Assembly: GCF_029688865.1 (NCBI RefSeq)
Contig: NZ_JARUKV010000019.1
Coordinates: forward strand, 37,719-101,718
Source: Natronococcus sp. A-GB7
Lineage (GTDB): Archaea > Halobacteriota > Halobacteria > Halobacteriales > Natrialbaceae
Length of the DNA stretch: 64,000 nt
Direction: 5' to 3'
Numbering within the stretch: position 1 is the first letter of the stretch; the number at the start of each line of letters is the position of its first letter. The position numbers and the translations under genes are program-made. Below, in pieces: positions 10,303 to 20,422 of the stretch. The notes beneath the pieces were generated by a model that worked only from the letters and a program-made list of their open reading frames with translations, was not told the origin of the DNA and searched no databases.

Positions 10303-11448
10303 ATGGGTGTTGGTAACACAGGCAAGGGGGTTTCGGAGCTCGCCGACGAGGTGAGAGAGCGGCTCTCGTCGCCGTCCGGCCAGGAACTGTTCGCGTTGCT
10401 CATCGTCCTCGGTATCGTCGTTCTCGCACTCGATCTCGTCAGGCGACTCGCGACGGGCGAGATGGCGTTCGGACGGCTGTGGCGCTACACCTGGAACGGA
10501 CTGGTCGACTCGCTGTACATCGCGCTGGCGGCGATCGGACTCTCGATGACCTACAGCATTCTCCGGTTCGCCAACTTCTCGCACGGCGACCTGGTGACGA
10601 CGGGTGCGTTCTCGGGGTGGGCGGTGGCGTGGCTGATCGGCGGCTGGGGGGTCTACGGCGTCGGCGAACTCGTCCTGTTCAGTCCGACGGCTGCGGGACC
10701 GACGGGCGGTGAACTAGGGATGAGCGTGCTGGCCTCGCCGGTCGCGATCCTGGTCGGCCTCGTGGCGGCCGCGCTGTTGACCATCGGCGTCGCCTTAGCC
10801 ATCGATCGGCTCGTCTACAGACGGATGCGCGACGCGAGCGGGATCTCGCTGCTCATCGCGAGCGTCGGCGTCGCCCTCGCGCTCCGGTACATCATCGGGG
10901 TGTTCTGGACCGTCGAGTCCCACTCGGCTACGGCGAGCGCGCCGATCCTCGAGGAAATCCCCGCGTGGTTGCCCTTCGAGCGACTCAACCTCCACGAGCT
11001 CACGCTCGTCGCGACGGCGGTCGGACTGATCGTCGGACTCCACCTCCTCCTCCAGTACACGAAACTGGGGAAGGCGATGCGCGCGATGGCCGACAACAAG
11101 GATCTCGCGTTGATCACCGGCATTCCGACCGAACGGGTGATCTTCGCGACCTGGTCGATCGGCGCCGGGTTGGCCGGTGTCGCGGGGTATCTCATCGTCC
11201 TCGACCGGGGCCAGTTCTCGATCAACATCGGCTGGTTCCTGCTACTGTTGATCTTCGCGGCGGTGATTCTGGGCGGGATCGGCTCGATCTACGGCGCGCT
11301 GGTCGGCTCGCTCGTGATCGGGCTGACGATCAACGTCTCGCTGGTGTGGATCCCGGCCGACCTGAACGAGATCGCGGCGTTTACGCTGATGATACTGATA
11401 CTGATCGTCAAACCCGACGGACTGCTCGGAGGTGTTGAGACGGCATGA
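10303..11448 (+). CDS. livH: Branched-chain amino acid-type ABC transporter permease LivH, 381 aa
   Basis: Inner-membrane permease of the HAAT ABC family. About eight to nine hydrophobic segments are visible, with the LivH hallmark GLSMTYSILRFANFSHGD (residues about 82-99) and the cytoplasmic loop TKLGKAMRAMADNKDLALI that contacts the ATPases. It is longer than bacterial LivH (about 300 aa) because of an N-terminal region with one extra hydrophobic segment (ELFALLIVLGIVVLALDLV). It overlaps livM by 4 nt (ATGA). Substrate is inferred from the family: branched-chain amino acids, or related amides and short-chain compounds. Confidence 0.92.
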   Translation: MGVGNTGKGVSELADEVRERLSSPSGQELFALLIVLGIVVLALDLVRRLATGEMAFGRLWRYTWNGLVDSLYIALAAIGLSMTYSILRFANFSHGDLVTTGAFSGWAVAWLIGGWGVYGVGELVLFSPTAAGPTGGELGMSVLASPVAILVGLVAAALLTIGVALAIDRLVYRRMRDASGISLLIASVGVALALRYIIGVFWTVESHSATASAPILEEIPAWLPFERLNLHELTLVATAVGLIVGLHLLLQYTKLGKAMRAMADNKDLALITGIPTERVIFATWSIGAGLAGVAGYLIVLDRGQFSINIGWFLLLLIFAAVILGGIGSIYGALVGSLVIGLTINVSLVWIPADLNEIAAFTLMILILIVKPDGLLGGVETA

Positions 11449-12878
11449 GCGGAGCCGATCCCGACGGCGACCCCGAAACCGAGACCGCGGAGGTACCCGG
11501 AGACGAGGAGCCGGACGACTCGGAGGAGCCGTCCGCCGTGATCCGTCCGGAGTGGCGTTCCGATCTCCTGTTGGTCGCGAAGGTCGTGCTCGCGACGTAC
11601 GTCGGCTTCTTCGTCGTCGGCGTGCTCTCCGGTGCGGGCGTCAACGCGACGGTCGGCACGATCCAGTCGATCACCTTCTTCGGGGCGATCTTCGCGCTGG
11701 GCGCGCTGGCGCTGAACCTCCACTGGGGGTACACCGGGATGTTCAACATCGGCATCGCCGGCTTCATGGCCATCGGCGCCTACACGCTGTCGATCGCCGT
11801 CGCCTCGCCGGACGGCTCTCCGGCCGGCTTCGGGCTCCCGATCCCGGTCGGCATCGTGCTGGGAACGATCGCGGCCGGCCTCGCCGGACTCGTACTGGTG
11901 ATCCCGACGCTGCGGGTTCGGGCGGACTACTTCGCGATCGTCACGCTCGGCTTCTCGGAGATCGTCCGACTCTCCGTGCAGTCACGGAGCCTCCGGGAGA
12001 TCGGCGACACGGCGTACGGCACCGGCGGCGGGCAGGGGATCCGGGCGACGCCGGTCGACAGCGTCGTCGGCTGGCTGTTCGACCAGCCGATCGTCGGCGA
12101 CGTCGGCGGCGTTCTCATCGTGCTCGGCGAGACCGTCGGCATCGCGTCGTCGGTTCTGGAGCGAGGGATCTACACGCTCGTCCTGATCCTGTTCGTGGTC
12201 GCGTTCTACGTCCTGTTGACCCGGATTGCCCACTCTCCGTTCGGCCGAGTGCTGAAGGCGATCCGCGAGGACGAACTCGCGGCAAAATCGCTGGGCAAGC
12301 GCACGGATCGTGCCAAGATCGCGGCGTTCGCCCTCGGCTGTGCGCTGATGGGCCTCGTCGGAACTCTGTGGATGGGCAGCCGGACCCACATCAGCCCGGA
12401 CAACTTCATGCCGCTGATCACGTTCTACGTCTTCGTCGCGCTGATCGTCGGCGGCGCGGGTTCGAACACCGGCAGCGTCATCGGCGGGTTCGCCTTCGCC
12501 GCGTTCATCTTCGAGGGACCGCGGTTCGTTCGCACGATGGTCCGGGCGAACCTCGGAACCGATTTCCCGCGGACCGCCCACGGCGCGTTCGCCGAACTCG
12601 GTGCCGGCGATCCGTCGGCGCTGATCGGCTACGTGCTCTACCAGCAGGCCGACGAAGTCCGATACATCGTGCTCGGCGTCGTGCTCATCGTCCTGATGAT
12701 CAAGCGCCCCGACGGACTGCTGGGCCACCGCAAGGAGATCGCCGCCGGCGTCGACCTGAGCCGGCGCGGTCCGGTGGCCGACGGCGGACGACCTGCCGTC
12801 GGAAGCGACGACCGTGCGGGTACGGAAAGCGAGACGGACGATCCGGCCGCGACGAACGGAGGTGACCGCGATGAGTGA
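11445..12878 (+). CDS. livM: Branched-chain amino acid-type ABC transporter permease LivM, 477 aa
   Basis: Second permease subunit. About ten hydrophobic segments, with the LivM hallmark GALALNLHWGYTGMFNIGIA and the coupling loop GRVLKAIREDELAAKSLGK. An acidic N-terminal tail of about 40 residues and a charged C-terminal tail of about 50 residues extend it beyond bacterial LivM. Its start overlaps livH by 4 nt and its end overlaps livG by 8 nt, so the four genes are translationally coupled. Confidence 0.92.
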   Translation: MSGADPDGDPETETAEVPGDEEPDDSEEPSAVIRPEWRSDLLLVAKVVLATYVGFFVVGVLSGAGVNATVGTIQSITFFGAIFALGALALNLHWGYTGMFNIGIAGFMAIGAYTLSIAVASPDGSPAGFGLPIPVGIVLGTIAAGLAGLVLVIPTLRVRADYFAIVTLGFSEIVRLSVQSRSLREIGDTAYGTGGGQGIRATPVDSVVGWLFDQPIVGDVGGVLIVLGETVGIASSVLERGIYTLVLILFVVAFYVLLTRIAHSPFGRVLKAIREDELAAKSLGKRTDRAKIAAFALGCALMGLVGTLWMGSRTHISPDNFMPLITFYVFVALIVGGAGSNTGSVIGGFAFAAFIFEGPRFVRTMVRANLGTDFPRTAHGAFAELGAGDPSALIGYVLYQQADEVRYIVLGVVLIVLMIKRPDGLLGHRKEIAAGVDLSRRGPVADGGRPAVGSDDRAGTESETDDPAATNGGDRDE

Positions 12879-13722
12879 CCTCGAGCGAGGCCCCGACGCG
12901 GGAGCGGGCCGCAGCGAGGGCGACGCTGACGACCGGGCGGATCGCGCCGTCGAGGACGCGGTGCTGGAAGTCGAGGCCCTCGAGAAGCGCTTCGGCGGGA
13001 TCGTCGCGGTCGATGGCGCGAGCTTCGCGGTCGAGCGGGGGTCGATCACCGGGCTGATCGGACCGAACGGGGCCGGTAAGTCGACGACGTTCAACTGTAT
13101 CGCCGGCGTCCACCGACCCAACGGCGGACGAGTCGTGTTCGACGGCGAGGAGATCACCGGCGAGGAGCCCCACCAGGTCGCGAACCGCGGGCTGGTTCGA
13201 ACGTTCCAGATCGCCCGCGAACTGCCGGAGATGACCGTCCTCGAGAACATGATGCTCGCGCCGAAGGGCCAGCGCGGCGAGTCGCTGTGGCGGTCCGTGT
13301 TGCCGTACTTCCGCGAGGAGGTGCTCGATCAGGAACGCGAGCTTCGCGAGCGGGCCTGGGAGACCCTCGAGTTCTTCGAGATCGACCACCTGGCCGAGGA
13401 GTACGCGAAGAACCTCTCGGGGGGTCAGCGGAAGCTGCTCGAGCTCGCGCGGGCCCTGCAGACGGATCCGGAGATGCTCATGCTCGACGAGCCGATGGCC
13501 GGGGTCAACCCGACCCTCGAGAAGAAGCTCCTCGAGCACGTTCACCAGCTTCGTGAGCAGGGGTACAGCTTCCTCATCGTCGAACACGACATGGACGTCA
13601 TTATGAACAACTGCGAGCGCGTGATCGTCATGCACCAGGGTGCCGTCCTCGACGAGGGGGCGCCGGCGGAGATCAAATCGAACGAGCAGGTTATCGAGGC
13701 GTACCTCGGAGGTGAAGTCTGA
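12871..13722 (+). CDS. livG: Branched-chain amino acid-type ABC transporter ATP-binding protein LivG, 283 aa
   Basis: ABC ATPase with Walker A GPNGAGKS, signature LSGGQRKLLELARAL, Walker B MLMLDEPMAGVNP and switch His in IVEHDMD. The first 30 or so residues are an acidic extension absent from bacterial LivG. The ATG at 12871 overlaps the livM stop by 8 nt; an upstream in-frame ATG at 12814 would add only Arg-rich shadow sequence. It pairs with LivF to drive the LivHM channel. Confidence 0.93.
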   Translation: MSDLERGPDAGAGRSEGDADDRADRAVEDAVLEVEALEKRFGGIVAVDGASFAVERGSITGLIGPNGAGKSTTFNCIAGVHRPNGGRVVFDGEEITGEEPHQVANRGLVRTFQIARELPEMTVLENMMLAPKGQRGESLWRSVLPYFREEVLDQERELRERAWETLEFFEIDHLAEEYAKNLSGGQRKLLELARALQTDPEMLMLDEPMAGVNPTLEKKLLEHVHQLREQGYSFLIVEHDMDVIMNNCERVIVMHQGAVLDEGAPAEIKSNEQVIEAYLGGEV

Positions 13723-14426
13723 TGGCCATGCTCGACGTCACCGGGCTGGACGCCGGCTACGGCGACCTCCAGATCATCGACGACGTCGACCTCGCCGTCG
13801 GCGAGGGCGAGTACGTCACCATCGTCGGTCCCAACGGCGCCGGCAAGTCGACGGTGATGAAGTCCGTCTTCGGGCTGACGGTCCACATGGGCGGCTCGAT
13901 CGAGTTCGCCGGCGAGGAGATCAGTGGCTACCGGCCCGAGGAGATCATCACGACCGGAATCGGCTACGTTCCCCAGAACGACAACGTCTTCCCGTCGCTG
14001 TCGGTGATCGAAAACCTCGAGATGGGCGCCTACATCCTCGACGAGGTCCCGCAGGATCGCCTCGAGCGGATCTTCGATCGGTTCCCGATCCTCGAGGAGC
14101 GACGGAGTCAGGCAGCCGGCGATCTAAGCGGGGGCCAGCGCCAGATGCTGGCGATGGGGCGAGCGCTGATGCTCGACCCCGACCTCCTGTTGCTCGACGA
14201 ACCGAGCGCGGGGCTCGCGCCCGACCTCGTCGGCGAGATGTTCGATCGGATCGATCAGATCAACGCGGACGGCACCGGCGTCCTGCTGGTCGAACAGAAC
14301 GCCAAGGAGGCGCTCAGGCGGTGCGATCGGGGGTACGTCCTGGTCCAGGGGCAAAACCGGTACGTCGACAGCGGCGAGGCGCTGCTTGCGAACGAACAGG
14401 TTCGTCAGGACTTCCTGGGCGGCTGA
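13722..14426 (+). CDS. livF: Branched-chain amino acid-type ABC transporter ATP-binding protein LivF, 234 aa
   Basis: ABC ATPase of the usual LivF length, with Walker A GPNGAGKST, signature LSGGQRQMLAMGRAL, Walker B LLLLDEPSAGLAP and LLVEQNAKEAL. The ATG shares one base with the livG stop (TGATG), so it is tightly coupled. The operon ends here, about 80 nt from the convergent end of the binding-protein gene. Confidence 0.93.
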   Translation: MAMLDVTGLDAGYGDLQIIDDVDLAVGEGEYVTIVGPNGAGKSTVMKSVFGLTVHMGGSIEFAGEEISGYRPEEIITTGIGYVPQNDNVFPSLSVIENLEMGAYILDEVPQDRLERIFDRFPILEERRSQAAGDLSGGQRQMLAMGRALMLDPDLLLLDEPSAGLAPDLVGEMFDRIDQINADGTGVLLVEQNAKEALRRCDRGYVLVQGQNRYVDSGEALLANEQVRQDFLGG

Positions 14427-14506
14427 TTCGGTTTCGGAACCGACTCGACCGACGGCCAGCTTACTCGAGTCGCATCCGCGGGACTCAAAAGAGATCGCCG
14501 TCCCGA

Positions 14507-15763
14507 CTAGGCCTCGTACTCGACGGTCTCCTCGACGTCGTAGCCGTCCTCGTGGTAGCGACCGATCTCGTAGGTGACCGCCACTTGGTCGCCGTTGTCG
14601 TCGAACTCGACGGGTCCGGACGCGCCGCGGTACTGGATCTCGTCGCCGTTAGCCGCCATCTCGAGACCCTCGCCCAGGTTCTCGGGCGTGACCTCCTCGC
14701 CGTCGGGGTTGGCGACCTCGCGGACGTGTTCGGCGATGGCGGCGCCGTCGATCTCGCCCGCGGCGAGGGTCGCGAGGATGAGCACCGCCGTCGCGTCGTA
14801 GGCCTGGGCGTTGAACACGCTGGGCGAACTGTCGTACTCCTCCTCGTAGAGGTCGGTGAAGTGGTCCGCCCCGTCGCCGCCGGCGCCGGGTGCGGTGCCC
14901 ATCACGTTCTCCATCGGGTTGTCGACCTGGCCGGGCAGGGACGAGTCGATGAGGCCGTCCGGCACGAGGATCGTCGTCCCGTCGTCGAAGTCGCTGTAGA
15001 AGTCCCGGAAGATGACCTGACCGCTCTCCGGGTAGCCGACGACCATCAGCAGGTCGGGCTCCTCCCCGACCGTGCTCTCGAGTTCGGAGTCGTAGGAGGC
15101 CTGCTCGGGCTCGAATGGCACCTCCTCGAGGACCTCGGCGCCGCGGTCCTCACAGCCCGCGACGAACACGTCGTTGAGCCCCTGGCCGTAGTCGTTGTTC
15201 AGGTACATCGTCGCGATCGACTCGGCGCCCTCCTGCTCGACGGCGATCTCGGCCATCGCGTCGCCCTGCCACTCGTCGCTGGGCGCGGTCCGTAGCAGGT
15301 AGTCGCCGGGCATGTCCGTGATGTCGGGCGAGGTGCTCGCCGGCGAGATCGCCACGACCTCGTTGTCGTACCAGACGTCCTCCGCGCAGGTGATCGTCAC
15401 GTCCGAGGCGGCCGCACCCGTCACTGCCGGATACCCCGCGTCGAGCAGCGCCTCGGCGCGGCTGACCCCGACGTCGGGTGTCGTCTCCGTGTCCTCGCGC
15501 CGGATATCGATCTCGAAGTCGACGCCCTCGTCCGCGAGCTGGATCGCCGGCAGCTCGGCCGCGTCGGCGATCGGCGTCCCCAGATCGCCGAGGTCTCCGG
15601 ACTCCGGCTGGAGGACGCCGACCATCGCGTCGGCGTCACCGTTGTCGTCGCCGTTCCCGTTGCCGTCTCCCGCGTCCAAGGCGTCCAGACAGCCCGCGAG
15701 CGAGAACGTTCCAGTTACACCGATCCCCCCCAGTACTTGCCGCCGGTTAGGTTCCCCTACCAT
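14507..15763 (-). CDS. livJ: Branched-chain amino acid-type ABC transporter substrate-binding lipoprotein, 418 aa
   Basis: Type I periplasmic-binding fold (receptor family ligand-binding region). It is exported and lipid-anchored: the N-terminus has the Tat motif NRRQVLGG and lipobox SLAGC with the anchor Cys at residue 25, followed by an Asp/Gly/Asn-rich linker typical of haloarchaeal lipoproteins. It lies convergent to livHMGF and is the likely partner of that transporter. I chose the ATG at 15763, 25 nt from the TATA box at 15784-15791; a GTG at 15778 would lie between TATA and transcription start. Ligand not determinable from sequence alone. Confidence 0.9.
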   Translation of the reverse strand: MVGEPNRRQVLGGIGVTGTFSLAGCLDALDAGDGNGNGDDNGDADAMVGVLQPESGDLGDLGTPIADAAELPAIQLADEGVDFEIDIRREDTETTPDVGVSRAEALLDAGYPAVTGAAASDVTITCAEDVWYDNEVVAISPASTSPDITDMPGDYLLRTAPSDEWQGDAMAEIAVEQEGAESIATMYLNNDYGQGLNDVFVAGCEDRGAEVLEEVPFEPEQASYDSELESTVGEEPDLLMVVGYPESGQVIFRDFYSDFDDGTTILVPDGLIDSSLPGQVDNPMENVMGTAPGAGGDGADHFTDLYEEEYDSSPSVFNAQAYDATAVLILATLAAGEIDGAAIAEHVREVANPDGEEVTPENLGEGLEMAANGDEIQYRGASGPVEFDDNGDQVAVTYEIGRYHEDGYDVEETVEYEA

Positions 15764-15783
15764 GTGGTAAGTTGCCACGTTCC

Positions 15784-15791
15784 AATATAAA
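15784..15791 (-). promoter_or_regulatory. TATA box of the substrate-binding protein gene
   Basis: On the minus strand this reads TTTATATT, centred 25 nt before the ATG at 15763, implying a leaderless mRNA. Confidence 0.6.
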
Positions 15792-15957
15792 GAGTTTCTG
15801 TGAACGATAACACGTATTTTCTCGAGAAAGAAAGTCCACCGTCACTGATCGACAGGCGAGATGTCGAGGTGTCGACGCTCCGGCGGTCGTTCCGTCCGTA
15901 CCGTGACCGGAACACCGACTCGAGGTCCGCGCCGTCAAAAAGTCCGACGACGACCGG

Positions 15958-17331
15958 TTAGAGGTTCGCGTCGATCCACTCGGCGAACGGCCCGGTGAGG
16001 AACTCGACGTAGTCGACGACGCCGAGGTACAGCGAGACGACGAGCACGAGGATGATCGGGACGCGGATCGCCCAGATCCACGCCTGACCGAGTCCGTCGA
16101 GCGGACCGATCCCCTTCTCGAGTTCGTCGATCGCCGCCTTCGGCGCGATCCAGCCGACGAGGATCGTCAGCATCAACGCGCCGAAGACCAGGAGGATGGC
16201 GTCGGCGAACAGGTCGAGCAGGTCGAGGAAGATCAGGTCGTACGTGACCGGCACCCCGAGCAGGTAGATGACCCCGCCCATGCCGAGGGCCGCCTGCCAT
16301 CGTTCGATACCCTTCTCGTCGATTACGTAGGAGGTGACGACCTCGAGCAGCGAGATCGCACTCGAGAGCGCGGCGAGCGAGACCGTCGCGAAGAACAGCA
16401 GGCCGAGGAACTGTCCACCCGTAACCTCGGCGAACGCCTGGGTCAGCGCGACGAAGATCTCGCCGGCGCCGCCCTCTCCGGGGTCGGTCATGTCGCCGGC
16501 CCACATGATCGGGAAGACGACGAGTCCGGTGAGGAACGCGATTCCGGTGTCGAAACCGATGATCGTCACGCCGTCAGTCGCGAGGTTGCGGTCCTCGCCC
16601 AGGTAGGAGGCGTAGGTGATCATCACCCCCATCCCCAGCGAGAGCGTAAAGAAGGCCTGCCCGGCCGCGGCCGGCAGGAGTTCCGCCCAGTTGTCGGCGA
16701 TGACGCCGAACTCGGGCGAGAGGTAGTAGGCGTAGCCGCCGCCGGATTCGGGCAGGGTAAACGCCCACGCCGCGAGCCCGAGCAACAGGAGGATGATCGC
16801 CGGAACCATCACCTTCACCGCGAGTTCGATCCCCTGCCGAATGCCGAGTGCGACGATGCCGACGGTCAGCGCCATGAACACCGTGTGGAGGACGAACGCG
16901 TCGAGCCCCGTCGAGAGTGCCCCGAACATGATCTCGGGGTCGCCCTCGTAGGCGGCGATACGACTGGCGTAGCTTCCTCGAAAGCCCTCGAGGGTGTAGC
17001 GAATGAACCAGCCGGCGACGACGCTGTAGTACGAGAGAATAACGAACCCGGTGACGATGAAGATCCCGCCGATATACGTCCATATCCCGCCGCCGTACTC
17101 CTTTAGCGCCCCGACGGGGTTGCGCTTGGTCTTCCGACCGACGACGAACTCGGCCAGAATTGCCGGAAAGCCGACCAGTGCAATAAACAGGAGGTAAACC
17201 AGCAAGAATGCCGCACCACCACCTTCACCCGTGACGAACGGAAATCGCCAGATATTGCCCAATCCTACCGCGCTCCCAACTGCGGCGAGGATGAACCCTG
17301 TCCTCGTGGCCCATGTTTCACGTTGAACCAT
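15958..17331 (-). CDS. Sodium-dependent NSS (SNF) family transporter, 457 aa
   Basis: Neurotransmitter:sodium symporter family, like bacterial LeuT, MhsT and TnaT. About eleven to twelve hydrophobic segments. TM1 has the sodium and substrate-site signature GSAVGLGNIWRFPF at about residues 18-31. The length suits the prokaryotic group with 11-12 TMs. It probably imports amino acids or related amines with Na+. The ATG at 17331 is preceded at 26 nt by TTATATATAG. It lies next to, but in its own transcription unit from, the amino-acid ABC system. Confidence 0.9.
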   Translation of the reverse strand: MVQRETWATRTGFILAAVGSAVGLGNIWRFPFVTGEGGGAAFLLVYLLFIALVGFPAILAEFVVGRKTKRNPVGALKEYGGGIWTYIGGIFIVTGFVILSYYSVVAGWFIRYTLEGFRGSYASRIAAYEGDPEIMFGALSTGLDAFVLHTVFMALTVGIVALGIRQGIELAVKVMVPAIILLLLGLAAWAFTLPESGGGYAYYLSPEFGVIADNWAELLPAAAGQAFFTLSLGMGVMITYASYLGEDRNLATDGVTIIGFDTGIAFLTGLVVFPIMWAGDMTDPGEGGAGEIFVALTQAFAEVTGGQFLGLLFFATVSLAALSSAISLLEVVTSYVIDEKGIERWQAALGMGGVIYLLGVPVTYDLIFLDLLDLFADAILLVFGALMLTILVGWIAPKAAIDELEKGIGPLDGLGQAWIWAIRVPIILVLVVSLYLGVVDYVEFLTGPFAEWIDANL

Positions 17332-17352
17332 ATCTCCGTGTTTAAAAGGCGG

Positions 17353-17362
17353 CTATATATAA
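17353..17362 (-). promoter_or_regulatory. TATA box of the NSS transporter gene
   Basis: Minus-strand TTATATATAG centred 26 nt upstream of the ATG at 17331, consistent with a leaderless transcript. Confidence 0.6.
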
Positions 17363-17481
17363 CTTTTTGTGGGCGTCCTCGCGGCGGGGTTGACGTTCCC
17401 GATAATTGTGGCAGGTTACGGAATTCTTTTCCTGTTGGTCATCACACATCGCCGTATGAGTCCCACGGCGGTGATCTCGGC

Positions 17482-19032
17482 ATGACGATGGAGGATCGCA
17501 TCGAGGAGCTCGAGGAATTCCGGGAAGAAGCACGAATGGGCGGCGGTGAGGACCGAATCGAGAAACAACACGACAAGGGGAAGATGACCGCCCGCGAGCG
17601 GATCGACTACTTCCTCGACGAGGGCACCTTCACGGAGTTCGACCAGCTTCGGACCCACCAGACCAGCCAGTTCGGGATGGAAGAGAAGAAGATCCCGGGC
17701 GACGGCGTCGTCACGGGCTACGGCGAGGTCAACGGTCGGACTGTCTTCGTCTTCGCTCACGACTTCACCGTCTTCGGCGGCTCGCTGGGCGAGGTCTTCG
17801 CCGAGAAGATCTGCAAGGTGATGGACATGGCGATGGAGGTCGGCGCACCCATCGTCGGGCTCAACGACTCCGCCGGCGCGCGCATCCAGGAGGGTGTCAA
17901 GAGCCTCGCGGGCTTTACCGAGATCTTCCGGCGCAACCAGCGTGCGAGCGGCGTCGTTCCCCAGATCTCGGGGATCATGGGCCCCTGCGCGGGCGGCGCG
18001 GTCTACTCCCCGTCCATCACCGACTTCATCTTCATGGTGAAGGACACGAGCCACATGTACATCACCGGGCCCGGCGTCACCAAGACCGTCACCGGCGAGG
18101 ACGTCACCCACGAGGAGCTCGGCGGGGCGATGACCCACGCCGACAAGACCGGGGTCGCCGAGTTCGCCTGCGAGAACGAGGAGCAGGCCCTGGACGACAT
18201 CAAGCGCCTGCTCTCCTATCTTCCCCAGAACAACGTCGAGGATCCGCCGCGGGTCGACCCCTGGGACGACCCGGATCGGCGTGATGACGCCCTCACCTCG
18301 ATCGTTCCCGACAGTCCACAGAAGCCCTACGACATGACCAGCGTCATCGACTCGGTGGTCGACGAGGGCTCGTTCTTCGAGGTCGCCGAGAACTTCGCGA
18401 AGAACATCGTCGTCGGCTTCGGTCGCCTCGACGGTCGCTCCGTCGGCCTCGTGGCGAACCAGCCACGGGTCAACGCTGGCACCCTGACCGTCGACGCCTC
18501 GATGAAGGGATCGCGGTTCGTCCGCTTCTGTGACGCGTTCAACATCCCGATCGTCACCTTCGTCGACGTCCCCGGCTACATGCCCGGCACCGACCAGGAA
18601 CACCGCGGAATCATCCGCCACGGCGCGAAGCTACTCTACGCCTACTCCGAGGCGTCGGTGCCGCTGCTGACGGTCATTACCCGCAAGGCCTACGGTGGGG
18701 CCTACTGCGTCATGGCTTCCAAAAATCTCGGCGCCGACGTCAACTACGCCTGGCCGACCGCCGAGATCGCCGTCATGGGCCCCCAGGGCGCGGTCAACAT
18801 CCTCTACCGCAAGGAGCTCGCCGAGGCCGAGAACCCCGACGAGCTCCGGGACGAGCTCATCGAGGAGTACCGCGAGGAGTTCGCCAACCCCTACACGGCG
18901 ACGGACAAGGGCTTCCTCGACGACGTCATCCTCCCGACCGAGACGCGCCCGCGGCTGATCGACGACCTCGAGATGCTCGAGACGAAACGCGAGGACAACC
19001 CCGACAAGAAACACGGCAACATCCCGCTCTGA
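17482..19032 (+). CDS. pccB: Propionyl/acetyl-CoA carboxylase carboxyltransferase subunit, 516 aa
   Basis: Carboxyltransferase beta-type subunit that moves CO2 from carboxybiotin to propionyl-CoA or acetyl-CoA. Family blocks are [19 protein letters not shown] near the N-terminus, the oxyanion-hole loops [20 protein letters not shown] and [14 protein letters not shown], and the C-terminal [15 protein letters not shown]. The full length is normal. The ATG at 17482 was chosen; [11 protein letters not shown] two codons on is an alternative. It is followed after 1 nt by pccX and, past a lipoprotein gene, by the biotin carboxylase subunit. In haloarchaea this enzyme feeds the methylmalonyl-CoA route. 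Confidence 0.93.
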   Translation: MTMEDRIEELEEFREEARMGGGEDRIEKQHDKGKMTARERIDYFLDEGTFTEFDQLRTHQTSQFGMEEKKIPGDGVVTGYGEVNGRTVFVFAHDFTVFGGSLGEVFAEKICKVMDMAMEVGAPIVGLNDSAGARIQEGVKSLAGFTEIFRRNQRASGVVPQISGIMGPCAGGAVYSPSITDFIFMVKDTSHMYITGPGVTKTVTGEDVTHEELGGAMTHADKTGVAEFACENEEQALDDIKRLLSYLPQNNVEDPPRVDPWDDPDRRDDALTSIVPDSPQKPYDMTSVIDSVVDEGSFFEVAENFAKNIVVGFGRLDGRSVGLVANQPRVNAGTLTVDASMKGSRFVRFCDAFNIPIVTFVDVPGYMPGTDQEHRGIIRHGAKLLYAYSEASVPLLTVITRKAYGGAYCVMASKNLGADVNYAWPTAEIAVMGPQGAVNILYRKELAEAENPDELRDELIEEYREEFANPYTATDKGFLDDVILPTETRPRLIDDLEMLETKREDNPDKKHGNIPL

Positions 19033-19033
19033 G

Positions 19034-19357
19034 ATGACCGCACAGCACCAGTCGAACGCCGGCTCCGACACCGACGCCGTCGATCCGCTCGGCGGGCTCC
19101 CGGAGGGCGTCGACATTGAGCTCCCCGACGACGCCGACAGCGAGGAGGCCGCGGCCATCGTCGCCGCTATCGGCGCCCACCTCCACGACCAGGCGCTCGC
19201 CGCGGCGGCCGCCGCTGCCGACGAGGAGGCAACCTGGCAGGACCGTCGCTGGGCGTTCGCCGGTCGCGTGCGCGCTCAGCAGCAACGTGACGTCCGCGTG
19301 CCGCTCGACGCGCCGACCGATCCCTGGTCTGCCGCCGGGCGAACCGACCGGTTCTGA
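19034..19357 (+). CDS. pccX: Small third subunit of acyl-CoA carboxylase (PccX-like), 107 aa
   Basis: A short acidic, Ala-rich protein starting 1 nt after pccB. Its middle ([20 protein letters not shown]) looks like the epsilon subunits of actinobacterial acyl-CoA carboxylases, and its end ([10 protein letters not shown]) is like their conserved tail. Haloferax mediterranei propionyl-CoA carboxylase is known to need a small subunit, PccX, coded beside pccB; this gene has the same place and size. The exact family assignment rests on position and these short segments. Confidence 0.75.
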   Translation: MTAQHQSNAGSDTDAVDPLGGLPEGVDIELPDDADSEEAAAIVAAIGAHLHDQALAAAAAAADEEATWQDRRWAFAGRVRAQQQRDVRVPLDAPTDPWSAAGRTDRF

Positions 19358-19563
19358 ACGGGGCTCGAGTCGACGATCACTCGCTTTCCGCACGCTTGTT
19401 CCAAAGCGACGCAACCGGGTCCCCGCGGAGCCCACTTCTTGCCGATAGGAATATATTCCCAACCCGAGACATATCTCATTATATTGATGTCTGTCGTTCG
19501 AACCCGACTCTCAGGGCACACCGGATCGGTGCAGCGAGACGAGGCGAACCGAACCGGCATCGA

Positions 19564-20313
19564 ATGAGGCGACGATCCGTACTGCTCGGGATCGCGCTCA
19601 TCGCGTCGACCGCGGGCTGTGGCAGGCTCGTCGGCGACGCCGAGGAGGACGACGGCGACCGCGAGCTGGCACCCGGCCTCACCGAGTCGGGCGTGACGGA
19701 TTCGAACCTGCTACTCAACGAACACCACAGCCAGCTCGAGGATCGGTCCTACCGGGCGGAACTCGAGCGAACGGCCGTCGACGACGGGACGGTCGTCGGA
19801 TCGGAAGACGTCTCGCAGGTCGTCGCGCCCGGTGGCTCGCCGGCCCGCGAGCGCACGGTTCTGGAGGACGAAACCGGGACAGTCGAGTACGACCAGTGGA
19901 TCGAGCCAGAGACGCCGCTCGTCCGACACGACGAGTCCGGCACCGTCAACTACGATATCGGCGGCCGCCATTCGGTCGATCCGTCGCCGCCGATCCCGCT
20001 GGACGACGCCTACGACGCCGTCGACTCGGTCGCGGTCGAGGAGCGCTCGAGCGAGCGGTACGTCCTCGAGGGCGTTGCCGACTCCCTCGGAAGCTACGAG
20101 TCGGTGTCGTTCACGCTTGTTCTCGCCGAAGACGGCTATCTCGAGGCGTACGCGCTCGAGGGTATCCTGCCGGACGACGAGGAATCGGTCCTCGCGACGG
20201 ATCGGACGACCGTCGAGGAAGCGTTCTCTCTGGAGCCGACCGATACCGGACCCGAGGAGCCGCCGTGGCTCGAGGAGACTCACGAGGAGATTGCCGCCGA
20301 ACACGACGACTGA
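19564..20313 (+). CDS. Secreted lipoprotein, function unknown, 249 aa
   Basis: The N-terminus MRRRSVLLGIALIASTAGC gives an Arg-rich Tat-type signal with lipobox TAGC, anchor Cys at residue 19, then an Asp/Glu-rich spacer. The mature part is acidic, with no catalytic motif I recognise; it looks like the all-beta lipoproteins common in haloarchaea (repeated pattern of YRAELERTAVDDGTVV, TVEYDQWIEP, GTVNYDIGG). I chose the ATG at 19564 because the signal starts there. TATA-like stretches lie near 19451 and 19480. It sits between pccX and pccA, but its role need not be related. Confidence 0.7.
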   Translation: MRRRSVLLGIALIASTAGCGRLVGDAEEDDGDRELAPGLTESGVTDSNLLLNEHHSQLEDRSYRAELERTAVDDGTVVGSEDVSQVVAPGGSPARERTVLEDETGTVEYDQWIEPETPLVRHDESGTVNYDIGGRHSVDPSPPIPLDDAYDAVDSVAVEERSSERYVLEGVADSLGSYESVSFTLVLAEDGYLEAYALEGILPDDEESVLATDRTTVEEAFSLEPTDTGPEEPPWLEETHEEIAAEHDD

Positions 20314-20422
20314 CGGCGCGTACGGCTGCTTCGGTCGAAAGCTGTCAACCGAAAGGAGTTCTCAGGTTGACCGATTCGTTGCGAAAAAGTAAGGTAGGCG
20401 CCCCGTGACGGTTCTGACAGAA

